The translations under genes were made by a program, and so were the position numbers. A model generated the notes under the pieces. It searched no databases. It saw only the letters and a list, made by a program, of their open reading frames with translations, and had not been told where the DNA came from. A stretch of 48,156 nt of DNA from Comamonas badia DSM 17552 (GTDB taxonomy: Bacteria; Pseudomonadota; Gammaproteobacteria; Burkholderiales; Burkholderiaceae_C): positions 1-48,156 of the forward strand of contig NZ_AXVM01000010.1 in assembly GCF_000484635.1 (NCBI RefSeq), in the 5' to 3' direction. The number at the start of each line of letters is the position of its first letter. The first letter of the stretch is position 1. Shown here piece by piece: positions 33,692-41,601 of the stretch.

Positions 33692-35899
33692 ATGAACTGG
33701 AAAGCCGTCCACCGATGGCTGGGTCTGAGCCTGGGCACCGTGGCCCTGGTGCTGGGCCTGTCCGGTGCCCTGCTGGCCCTGGATCCGGTGCAGGAGGCCT
33801 GGCAGGCGCCGACAGCACCGGCCGACCTGCCGGTGGCCACGCTGGTGCAACAGGTGCAGCAGGCCATGCCCGGCGTCGAGGAAATCCGTCGCCTGCCCTC
33901 GGGCGCCGTCGCCGCCTTCGGCTTCGACGGCGACCAAGCGCAGGCGCGCTACGTCGATGCAACCAGCGGCCAGCTGCTTGGCAACTACCAGCCCTCCAGC
34001 ATGCCGCGCTGGGTCAAGAACCTGCACCGCGCGCTGCTGCTGCTGGGCGATGGTGGGCGCTGGGGCGCCGCGGCCACGGCGCTGGCCATGGTCTTGCTGT
34101 CGATTTCCGGCCTGGTGCTGCTCGTGCGCCGCATGGGCGGCTGGCGCCATGTGGCAGGCCGGGTGCGCGGCACCCTGGCGCAGCGCCTGCACGTACTGGC
34201 GGGCCGGGTGGTGCTGGCCCTGCTGCTGCTGTCCTCGATCACGGCGCTGACCATGAGCGCCTCGACACTCGGCCTGCTCGAACTGGAAGCCGGGCCCGAG
34301 CCCGACGTTGTTTCCAGCGCCAGCACGGGGGCCGACCTGGCGCCGGCGCAGCTACCGCTGCTGCGCGACCTCGGCGTCGGCGATCTGCACCGCGTCAACC
34401 TCCCCGATGCGGGCGACCCCACCGACACCTGGCAGGTGGCGACCACGCGCGGCCAAGGCTGGATTGACCGCCACAGCGGCGATACCTTGGCCTGGCAGGA
34501 GGCGACGTTGGCGCAGCGGCTGGACGACTGGGCCCGCGTGCTGCACACCGGCGAGAGCGCCTGGCCGTGGGCCGTGGTGATGGGCCTCGCGGGCCTCTGC
34601 GTGCTGCTGTTCTGGGCGAGCGGCGTGCTGATCTGGTGGCAGGGGCGCCGCAACGCGGTGCACATCGCCGACAACTCCCGCCTGCAGCAGGCCGAGGTGC
34701 TGATCTTCGTCGCCAGCGAGGGCGGCAGCACCTGGGGCTTTGCCCAGGCCTTGCATGCCGCGCTGGTACGCGCCGGGCGACGCGTGCACAGCAGCGCACT
34801 GGAGCACTTCCAGATCACGCCCACGGCGCAGCAGGTCTTCATCCTGGCGGCCACGCATGGCGATGGCCAGCCGCCGGCGCATGCGTGTCATGCGCTGGAG
34901 CGCATTGCCGCGCAGGGCGGCAGCGGCGTGCCGGTGACGGTGCTGGGTTTTGGCGATCGCCAATACCCGGCGTTCTGCGCATATGCACAGGCCGTCGAGC
35001 AGGCGCTGCGTGCCCAGGGGCATGCGAGCCTACTGCCGCTGGAGCTGATCCACCAGCAGTCGGCGCAGCAGTTCGCCCGCTGGGGCGAGGCACTGGCGCA
35101 GGCCCTGGGCCAGCCGCTGGCGATCGATTACCGACCCCGTCTGCCCGCCACCACCGCGCTGACGCTCGTCGAGCGGCGCGACTACCCCGGCCAGGCCGAT
35201 CGGCCCACGGCCATCCTGCGCTTTGCCTGGCCGCGCCAGCCGTGGTTTGCGCGTCTGCTCGGCTGCGGCCTGGGCCGCTTCGAGGCGGGCGACCTGGTAG
35301 GTATCGTGCCACCGGGGAACGCGGTGGCGCGCTATTACTCGCTGGCGTCGGGCAGCGCCGACGGCTTTCTGGAAATCTGCGTGCGCCAGTGGCCCGGCGG
35401 CGTGTGCTCGGCGCACCTGCTGGGGCTCAAGCCGGGCGACAGCACGCAGGCCTTCATCCGTGCCAACCCGGGCTTTACCCTCAGCGGTCGACCGCCGAGC
35501 GTGCTGCTGATCGGCGCTGGCACCGGCGTGGCACCGCTGGCAGGCTTCATTCGGCGCAACGACGAGCGCACGCCGATGCACCTGTACTTCGGCGCGCGCG
35601 ACCCGGCCACCGACTACTACTTCGGCTCCGAGATCGCGCGCTGGCAGGCCGAGCAGCGCGTGGCCAGCGTCAACACCATCTTCTCGCGCGTGCCCGGCGG
35701 CGGCTACGTGCAGGAAATCCTGCAACGCGACGCCGAACGCCTGCGCAAATTGCTGGCCGCCGGCGCCGCGGTGCGCGTGTGCGGCAGCCGCCCCATGGCC
35801 CAGGGCGTGGGCGAGGTGCTCGATGCGCTGCTGGCGCCGCTGGGCCTTGACGTGAACGCACTGAAGGCCAAGGGGCGCTATGCCGAAGACCTGTTCTGA
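33692..35899 (+). CDS. PepSY membrane protein fused to flavodoxin and FAD/NADPH reductase domains
   Basis: A 735-residue fusion. The N-terminal PepSY-TM part has four membrane helices (about 9-31, 124-147, 167-190 and 291-317) with periplasmic PepSY-like loops. It is followed by a flavodoxin-like domain (about 330-470, FMN loop in FVASEGGSTWG). The last part is a ferredoxin-NADP-reductase module with FAD motif RYYSLASG (about 549-556), an NADP-binding IGAGTGVAPLAGF and LYFGARDP. The layout suggests electrons pass from cytoplasmic NAD(P)H through FAD and FMN across the membrane, plausibly to the DUF2271 protein. The stop overlaps apbE by 20 bp. Confidence 0.88.
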   Translation: MNWKAVHRWLGLSLGTVALVLGLSGALLALDPVQEAWQAPTAPADLPVATLVQQVQQAMPGVEEIRRLPSGAVAAFGFDGDQAQARYVDATSGQLLGNYQPSSMPRWVKNLHRALLLLGDGGRWGAAATALAMVLLSISGLVLLVRRMGGWRHVAGRVRGTLAQRLHVLAGRVVLALLLLSSITALTMSASTLGLLELEAGPEPDVVSSASTGADLAPAQLPLLRDLGVGDLHRVNLPDAGDPTDTWQVATTRGQGWIDRHSGDTLAWQEATLAQRLDDWARVLHTGESAWPWAVVMGLAGLCVLLFWASGVLIWWQGRRNAVHIADNSRLQQAEVLIFVASEGGSTWGFAQALHAALVRAGRRVHSSALEHFQITPTAQQVFILAATHGDGQPPAHACHALERIAAQGGSGVPVTVLGFGDRQYPAFCAYAQAVEQALRAQGHASLLPLELIHQQSAQQFARWGEALAQALGQPLAIDYRPRLPATTALTLVERRDYPGQADRPTAILRFAWPRQPWFARLLGCGLGRFEAGDLVGIVPPGNAVARYYSLASGSADGFLEICVRQWPGGVCSAHLLGLKPGDSTQAFIRANPGFTLSGRPPSVLLIGAGTGVAPLAGFIRRNDERTPMHLYFGARDPATDYYFGSEIARWQAEQRVASVNTIFSRVPGGGYVQEILQRDAERLRKLLAAGAAVRVCGSRPMAQGVGEVLDALLAPLGLDVNALKAKGRYAEDLF

Positions 35900-36857
35900 G
35901 CCCTTGCACCGGCTGCAACTGCACGGGCCGACCATGGCCACGCGCTGGGCCGTGAGCTGCGATGTGCCGCCTGTGCTGGACACGAACGCACTGTGCCAGG
36001 CGCTGGCCGAAGCGGTCGAACAAGTCGATGCCCAGATGTCGCCCTGGCAGCCGGAAAGCGCACTGAATCAGCTCAACCGTGCGCCGGTAGGCGATTGGCT
36101 GGCACTGCCGGCGCAGATCCTTGAGGTGCTGGCCCGCGCGCTCGAAGTCTGCCGCCTGAGCGACGGAGCGTTTGATCCCGCCGTCGGCGCACTGGTCGAT
36201 GCCTGGGGCTTTGGCGCGGCATGCGACACGCCGGACGCCGAGGCCATCCGCGCCGCGCGCAATGCCAAACGCCTGCCGACACCGCAAGCCCTTGAGCTGG
36301 ACTTGGCCGCCGGCCTGGCGCGCAAGCACTCGCCACTGCAGCTCGATTTGTGCGGCATCGCCAAAGGCTATGCCGTGGATCGTATGTGTGCCGTGCTCAC
36401 CGGACACGGCGTGTGCCACGCCCTGGTCGCACTGGACGGCGAGCTGCGCGCCATCGGCCCCCAGGCCAGCGGCGCGCCCTGGGCGGTGGCGCTGGAGAGC
36501 CCGCGTGCAGGCCTGCGCGCCGCGCACGGGGTGATCGAGCTGCAGGACCTGGCCGTGGCCACGTCGGGCGATTACCGGCACTTCGTCCAGGTGGGCCAGG
36601 CACGCCTGGCGCACAGCATGGACGGGCGCAGCGGCAAGCCGGTGAACAACGGCGTCGCCAGCGTCACCGTGCTGGCGCCCCGTTGCATGGACGCCGACGC
36701 CTGGGCCACCGCCTTGCTGGTGGCGGGCTCGGGCCAGGGCCTGGCCTTGGCGCATCGGCACGGCCTGGATGCCTTGTGGCTGCTGCGCCGGGGCGAGGCG
36801 CTGGTCGAGTTGGGCTCGGGCCGCTTCGCCGCTGCCGCATCGGCGGGTACGGCATGA
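35880..36857 (+). CDS. apbE: FAD:protein FMN transferase (ApbE)
   Basis: A 325-residue ApbE-family protein. Motifs seen are GPTMATRWAV near the N-terminus (in place of the usual GTxMGTxW), LDLCGIAKGYAVDRM (about 158-172), ALDGELRAIG, AVATSGDYRHF and the metal/product-binding HSMDGRSGKPVNN and DADAWATALLVAG. It transfers FMN from FAD to a Ser or Thr of a target protein. The likely target is the DUF2271 protein two genes upstream. There is no signal peptide or lipobox, whereas many ApbE proteins are exported. It overlaps the reductase gene by 20 bp. Confidence 0.9.
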   Translation: MPKTCSEPLHRLQLHGPTMATRWAVSCDVPPVLDTNALCQALAEAVEQVDAQMSPWQPESALNQLNRAPVGDWLALPAQILEVLARALEVCRLSDGAFDPAVGALVDAWGFGAACDTPDAEAIRAARNAKRLPTPQALELDLAAGLARKHSPLQLDLCGIAKGYAVDRMCAVLTGHGVCHALVALDGELRAIGPQASGAPWAVALESPRAGLRAAHGVIELQDLAVATSGDYRHFVQVGQARLAHSMDGRSGKPVNNGVASVTVLAPRCMDADAWATALLVAGSGQGLALAHRHGLDALWLLRRGEALVELGSGRFAAAASAGTA

Positions 36858-36893
36858 ACGGCGGGTGAAGAGGCTGTTCAGCACCGGTTCACC
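36855..36893. promoter_or_regulatory. Four-half-site regulatory element upstream of the tandem-repeat gene
   Basis: This element reads TGAAC-N6-TGAAG-N5-GTTCA-N6-GTTCA-CC over 39 bp, the same spacing and orientation as the element at 32669-32707. Its first half-site overlaps the apbE stop codon, and it ends 62 bp before the tandem-repeat start codon. At the other site the equivalent distance is 57 bp. The repeated architecture and position argue for one regulator acting at both promoters. Confidence 0.55.
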
Positions 36894-36955
36894 CACACCC
36901 GCGCAGACTGCAGCCACAGTCGATCGTGACTGCATTGCAACTCAAGGAGAACGTC

Positions 36956-37465
36956 ATGCAAGTCGCCACCACCATCGCCTCCATCGGCATCGCCGCGGCC
37001 CTGCTGGGCAACACCGCCCTGGCCGGCGATCATTCCGATCGCACGCAGCGCCACGCCAGCCGCGCCGAGCGCATCGAAGCGCTGAACGCACCCTGGCAGG
37101 CCATTCCCAACTCGGCCGAGGCAGGCTCGCCCGGACATGGCTGGCAGTATTTCTTCAACCCGCAGGCAGCGCGCGCGGTCGTCATCAGCCCTGATGGCCA
37201 TTACTACTTGAGCCGCGGCAAGGGGCTGCGCTGGATCGCCGCAGCCCAACCAGCGGCGGAAACGGCAACGGCGCCCTGGCAGGCCATCGCCAACCAGGCC
37301 CAGGCCGGCATGCCCGGGTTTGGCTGGCAGTACTTCTTCGACTCGATCGCACCCCGTGCGGTGGTGATCAGTCCCGACGGCCACTACTACCTCAGCCAGG
37401 GCGATGGGCTGCGTTGGGTGGCTATGGCGCAGCAGCCAACCGGTCGCGACGCATCCATCGGCTGA
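36956..37465 (+). CDS. Secreted protein with two 49-residue tandem repeats
   Basis: A 169-residue protein with a signal peptide (about 1-24, ending ALAG). Residues 45-93 and 106-154 are repeats identical at 38 of 49 positions, each starting APWQAI and containing GWQYFF, AVVISPDGHYYLS and GLRW. The aromatic-rich repeats suggest a small beta-structured ligand-binding unit. I do not recognise the family. AAGGAG precedes the ATG at 36956. Its promoter region shares the four-half-site element with the PepSY/ApbE operon, so it probably works in the same response. It could be a periplasmic metal-, haem- or carbohydrate-binding protein, but nothing decides this. Confidence 0.75.
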   Translation: MQVATTIASIGIAAALLGNTALAGDHSDRTQRHASRAERIEALNAPWQAIPNSAEAGSPGHGWQYFFNPQAARAVVISPDGHYYLSRGKGLRWIAAAQPAAETATAPWQAIANQAQAGMPGFGWQYFFDSIAPRAVVISPDGHYYLSQGDGLRWVAMAQQPTGRDASIG

Positions 37466-37603
37466 CAAACGGTGCTGCAAGCAGGGGCAGCAAGAATCCA
37501 TCAGCTGCTTTTTCAGAACCGGAACGAGGGTTGGCATCGTGGCAGCCTCGCCTGCAAAAGCGCGGGCTGCCACGTTCACGCCCGCATCCACATTGAGAGC
37601 CTC

Positions 37604-38179
37604 ATGTCCAGAACCACTGAACGCTACCATCCAACGCTCATCACACTGCACTGGCTGACGCTGCTGCTGATGGTCGGTGTCTATGCCTTGATCGAGCTGC
37701 ACGATGGCCTGCCCAAGGGCAGTGCCGAGCGGGCGCTGGCCAAGAGCTGGCATGAAAGCCTGGGCATCCTGGTTTTCGCAGTCGTCGTATTGGTTCGGCT
37801 GCCGCTGCGGTGGATGCTGGGTCAACCCAGTGAGCTTGCCGGTACGCCCGCGTGGCAGTCCCGCTTGGCCCATGTCATGCACTGGGCGCTTTACGGCCTG
37901 CTCATCGCGGCGCCCGTTCTCGGCTATCTGAGCCTGAACGCCAAGGGCGCGCCCGTGTCCTTGTTCGGACTCGAACTGCCTGGGCTGATGGCGCCTGACA
38001 AGGCGCTTGCAGGCGGCCTCAAAGAAGTCCACGAGGCAATCGGCACACTCGGGTACTGGCTGATCGGCCTACACGCTGCAGCGGCGCTGGTGCATCACTA
38101 CCTGATGCACGACACGACGCTGGCACGCATGGGCCTGGGGCGGGCTCGACTTGACCCAAACTCCAGAGACAGCCGCTGA
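37604..38179 (+). CDS. Cytochrome b561-type membrane protein
   Basis: A 191-residue protein with four membrane helices and His residues placed for haem b ligation: HPTLITLHWLT at the start, SWHESLGILVF, HVMHWALYG and HEAIGTLGYWLIGLHAA. This is the bacterial cytochrome b561 (YodB/CybB) pattern, which passes electrons between quinol and periplasmic partners. The ATG at 37604 was chosen because homology begins there (MSRTTERYHPTLITLHW). It lies 138 bp after the tandem-repeat gene, in a gap with no recognisable feature, and 96 bp before the Crp/Fnr gene. Confidence 0.88.
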   Translation: MSRTTERYHPTLITLHWLTLLLMVGVYALIELHDGLPKGSAERALAKSWHESLGILVFAVVVLVRLPLRWMLGQPSELAGTPAWQSRLAHVMHWALYGLLIAAPVLGYLSLNAKGAPVSLFGLELPGLMAPDKALAGGLKEVHEAIGTLGYWLIGLHAAAALVHHYLMHDTTLARMGLGRARLDPNSRDSR

Positions 38180-38275
38180 CCGGCTGCCGCAAAACCCTTG
38201 CCAGCTCCGGATCTGGACGCCGGCCGGAACACCGGCAGATCGGCTCAAGACGCCGCGAACTTATTCCACAGCACG

Positions 38276-39040
38276 ATGAAACAAGCCATAAACAAACGCC
38301 GCCAAATCCCCCTGTCCATGCCAGACCCGGACCCGGCGGCCTGCTCGCTGGACATGCGCATGGCCGTTTGCCGCAAAGTCCCTCTTTTTGCCGATCTCGA
38401 CGACGGGCAACTGGCGCAGGTCAACCGGCATTGCCAGGCCCAGAACTTCGCGGCCGGGGAGCCCGTCTACCTGGAAGGCGATGCCGCGACGCACATTTAC
38501 GTGGTGGCGATCGGCGCCGTCAAGACCACGCGGCTGGCGGCCGATGGGCGCCAGTCGCTGATTGACTTGCTCACCCCAGGCGATTTCTTTGGCGCGCTGC
38601 CGGCGCTGGGCCAGCAGTTCTACGCCGACAGCGCCACCGCCTTGACGCCGGCCTGCCTGCTGGGCCTGGATGCGCCTGAGTACGACGCCATCCTGCAAGA
38701 AATTCCGCAAGTCGCTGTGGCCACGCTCAAGGGCGTGGCGCACCGGCTGACGCAGTCGCAGCACGCCATTCACATGCTGGCCGGGGCGCCGCTGGAGCAG
38801 CGCCTGGCAGCCTTGCTGCTGGTTCTTGCCGACAAGGTCGGCAAGCCCTGGAACGAGGCCATGCTGCTGGACGTGCCGCTGGCGCGCGAGGACCTGGCCG
38901 CCATGGCCGGCGCGGCCACCGAATCGGTCAGCCGCTTGCTCAGCCAGTGGCAGCGCGAGGGCTGGATCGACGCCGGCCGGCGCTGGGTCGCCATCGTCGA
39001 TGCGGCGCGCTTGGAGCAAGTGCGCGACGGCATGGTTTGA
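38276..39040 (+). CDS. Crp/Fnr-family transcriptional regulator
   Basis: A 254-residue regulator with an N-terminal cyclic-nucleotide-binding-like beta-roll (about 25-145, containing GEPVYLEGDAATHIYVVAIG) and a C-terminal winged helix (about 170-250, with LAREDLAAMAGAATESVSRL as the DNA-binding core). It lacks the N-terminal Cys cluster of Fe-S FNR proteins, so direct oxygen sensing by a 4Fe-4S cluster is unlikely; haem or another ligand is possible. The start is uncertain: ATGs at 38276 and 38318 are in frame, as is an earlier one at 38198. It could control the flanking cytochrome or metal-transport genes. Confidence 0.87.
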   Translation: MKQAINKRRQIPLSMPDPDPAACSLDMRMAVCRKVPLFADLDDGQLAQVNRHCQAQNFAAGEPVYLEGDAATHIYVVAIGAVKTTRLAADGRQSLIDLLTPGDFFGALPALGQQFYADSATALTPACLLGLDAPEYDAILQEIPQVAVATLKGVAHRLTQSQHAIHMLAGAPLEQRLAALLLVLADKVGKPWNEAMLLDVPLAREDLAAMAGAATESVSRLLSQWQREGWIDAGRRWVAIVDAARLEQVRDGMV

Positions 39041-39150
39041 GTCAGCGCCAAAGTCGGCTGCTGTTGATTGACGTTTCTCATGGAGCAATACGGCGGGCCT
39101 GCCTACAGTGAAGGCATCCCTCAACCAGACCGTCATACAAGGAAAAAACC

Positions 39151-39381
39151 ATGACCAACACCAACACCCGCACCACCTTGCGCGCCGAGGGTTTTTCCTG
39201 CCCGTCCTGCGTGACCAAGATCGAGAAAAGCGTCGGCGCGATGGCGGGCGTGAGCCACGTCAAGGTGCACTTCGCATCGGCGCGCATCGAAGTCGACCAC
39301 CACCCCGAAACCGTCAGCGCGGACGATCTCATCGCCGCCATCGCCAAGGTGGGCTACACCGCGCGCGCCTCGGCGTTCTGA
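39151..39381 (+). CDS. CopZ-like heavy-metal-associated (HMA) metallochaperone
   Basis: A 76-residue single HMA domain with the metal-binding motif FSCPSC (Cys at about 17 and 20) and the usual ferredoxin-like fold segments (VKVHFASARIEVDHH). It probably delivers a soft metal ion to the P-type ATPase encoded 107 bp downstream, which lacks its own N-terminal HMA domain. A purine-rich AAGGAAAA precedes the ATG. The gap upstream (39041-39150) contains a TTGAT half-site at 39064 but no full FNR box. Confidence 0.9.
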   Translation: MTNTNTRTTLRAEGFSCPSCVTKIEKSVGAMAGVSHVKVHFASARIEVDHHPETVSADDLIAAIAKVGYTARASAF

Positions 39382-39487
39382 CGCACCACCATGGCCCCCG
39401 CGCCGCTCACTCCACGAGCAGCACACCGCCGCGCCCGGCGGCGGTGGCTGCCCCTGTCCCGCTTGACCACCTTCGGAGGCCAACCCC

Positions 39488-41407
39488 ATGAACAAGATCA
39501 ACGCATGGATCAACGGCCGCTGGACGACTCCCGCCTTGTCCGGCCTGCTGATCCTGGCTTCATTCACCGCATCCAAGGGCTACGGCGCTGCCCTGGCGGC
39601 CCAGTGGCTGATGGTCGCCGCCGCCTTCGTCGCCGGCGCGCCCATCGTGCGCAACGCCGTGCGTGCGCTGGCCGTGCGCCATATCAGCATCGACCTGCTG
39701 GTGAGCATCGCCGCCGTCGGCGCCCTCGTCATCGGCGAGTACTGGGAGGCGGCGGCCGTCACCTTCCTGTTCGCCATCGGCCACGCGCTGGAATCGGCCA
39801 CCCTGAACAAGACCCGCGCGGCGCTGGCCGAGCTGATTGCCGTGGCGCCGGACACGGCCATCGTCATGCGCAAGGGCGAGCAGGTGGAAATCCCCGCCGC
39901 CAGCGTCGCCATGGGCGAGGTGGTGCTGGTCAAGAACGGCGCCAAGGTGCCGGTCGATGGCGAGGTGATCGCCGGCACTGGCGCGTTGGACGAGGCATCG
40001 ATCACCGGCGAGTCGATCCCGGTGGAAAAGTCCAAGGGCGACCACGTCTTCGCCGGCACCATCTCGCGCGGCGGCTTCCTGCAGGTGCTGGCCACCGGCA
40101 TCGGCGCCGACACCACGCTGGCGCGCATCATTCACCGCGTGGAAGACGCGCAGGACGCCAAGGCGCGCACGCAGAAATTCATGGACCGGTTTTCATCCTG
40201 GTACACCCCCGCCGTCGTCGTGCTGGCGCTGCTGGCCGGCCTCATCAGCGGCAGCGTGGTGCTGGGCCTGACCCTGCTGGTGGTGGCCTGCCCCGGGGCG
40301 CTGGTGATCTCCATTCCCGTGTCCATCGTCGCCGGCATTGGCCGCTCGGCACGCGACGGCATTCTGATCAAGGGCGGCGAGTTCCTGGAGATCGCGGCCA
40401 AGATCGACGTCGTGGCCGTGGACAAGACCGGCACGCTGACCAAGGGCCGGCCGCAGCTCACCGACGTGGTGGCGCTGGCGCCGGGCGTGGACAAAAACCA
40501 GGTGCTGGCCTGGGCCGCGCGCGCCGAGGCCGGCTCCGAGCACCCGCTGGCGCGGCCCATCCTGGAAGCGGCGGAGCAAGCCGGCATCCCGGTGGCCGCG
40601 CTGCCCGAGCACATCGAGCCCGTGATCGGCAAGGGCATCACCGCGCGCGTCGATGGCAAGCGGGTGCTGATCGGCAACCTGGCCTTGCTGGAGCAGTTCG
40701 GCGTCGCCGATACCGTGGGCGCGGACCGCCAGGCGCACGAACTCGCCACCCAGGGGCGCACGCCCATGATCGTTGCCGTGGACGACCAGGTGCTGGGCGT
40801 GATCGCCGTGGCCGACGAGATCCGGCGCGACGCCGCCGCCATGGTGGCCGCGCTGCACAAGGCGGGCGTGAAGAAGGTCGTCATGCTCACCGGCGACGTG
40901 AAGCCGGTGGCCGATGCCGTCGCCGCCGCCACCGGCATCGACGAGGTGCACGCCGGGCTGCTGCCCGAGGACAAGCTCGACATCGTCGCCCGCCTGCAGC
41001 GGGCCGGCCACGTCGTCGCGATGGTTGGCGACGGCGTCAACGACGCGCCGGCGCTGGCCACCGCCGACGTCGGCGTGGCCATGGGCGCAGCCGGCTCGGC
41101 CGTGGCGGTGGAGACCGCCGACATCGCGCTCATGGGCGACGACCTGCTCAAGCTGCCCGAGGCCATCTCGCTGGCGCGGCGCACGCTCTCCAACATCCGC
41201 CAGAACATCGTCATCGCTCTAGCGACCGTCGGCCTCCTGCTGACCGGTGTGCTGATGGGTGGGGTGACCATGGCCGCCGGCATGCTGTTCCACGAAGGCT
41301 CGGTATTGATCGTGATTGCCAATGCCATGCGGCTGCTGCGGCGCGCGACACCGGCGCACTCAGCGCCCTTGTCGACAGTGGCGAGAGAGTCGGCTCCATC
41401 CATTTGA
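39488..41407 (+). CDS. P1B-type heavy-metal-translocating ATPase with CPG motif
   Basis: A 639-residue P-type ATPase with TGES (173-176), phosphorylation motif DKTGTLT (312-318), an HP motif in SEHPLARPI and the hinge GDGVNDAPAL. The membrane metal-site motif in TM6 is CPG (residues 268-270, in VACPGALVIS), not the common CPC, SPC or CPH. There is no N-terminal metal-binding domain; the adjacent HMA protein probably replaces it. It should export a transition or soft metal. Cu, Zn, Cd or Co cannot be chosen from sequence. A strong hairpin follows the gene at 41431-41458. Confidence 0.92.
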   Translation: MNKINAWINGRWTTPALSGLLILASFTASKGYGAALAAQWLMVAAAFVAGAPIVRNAVRALAVRHISIDLLVSIAAVGALVIGEYWEAAAVTFLFAIGHALESATLNKTRAALAELIAVAPDTAIVMRKGEQVEIPAASVAMGEVVLVKNGAKVPVDGEVIAGTGALDEASITGESIPVEKSKGDHVFAGTISRGGFLQVLATGIGADTTLARIIHRVEDAQDAKARTQKFMDRFSSWYTPAVVVLALLAGLISGSVVLGLTLLVVACPGALVISIPVSIVAGIGRSARDGILIKGGEFLEIAAKIDVVAVDKTGTLTKGRPQLTDVVALAPGVDKNQVLAWAARAEAGSEHPLARPILEAAEQAGIPVAALPEHIEPVIGKGITARVDGKRVLIGNLALLEQFGVADTVGADRQAHELATQGRTPMIVAVDDQVLGVIAVADEIRRDAAAMVAALHKAGVKKVVMLTGDVKPVADAVAAATGIDEVHAGLLPEDKLDIVARLQRAGHVVAMVGDGVNDAPALATADVGVAMGAAGSAVAVETADIALMGDDLLKLPEAISLARRTLSNIRQNIVIALATVGLLLTGVLMGGVTMAAGMLFHEGSVLIVIANAMRLLRRATPAHSAPLSTVARESAPSI

Positions 41408-41430
41408 GCGGTGCACATGATCGTTGCCTC

Positions 41431-41458
41431 GGCCTCTGGCATCTCGGTGCCAGAGGCC
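41431..41458 (+). terminator. Hairpin after the P-type ATPase gene
   Basis: GGCCTCTGGCA (41431-41441) and TGCCAGAGGCC (41448-41458) form a perfect 11-bp stem with a 6-nt loop, 23 bp after the ATPase stop. The following TTGTTCCC is only weakly T-rich, so it is a plausible but not textbook intrinsic terminator. It would separate the rightward cargo transcript from the convergent traI gene, whose stop is at 41602. Confidence 0.6.
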
Positions 41459-41601
41459 TTGTTCCCATCCCAGCCGCTGCACTGCCGCAAGAATCTTGCC
41501 GGAACCTGAGTGTTCGATGAATTCAGAAACAAGAAAGGACGAAATTAATGGGCACAAAACCCTCTTGCAGCTTGAGACTGCACGTTATGTTCTCGCTCAG
41601 T

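Noticed and set aside
39064-39077. Possible FNR box TTGAT-TGAC-GTTTC before the CopZ-like gene
   Set aside because: Only the first half-site fits. The second half diverges at most positions, and the distance to the TACAGT -10-like element is off by about 4 bp.
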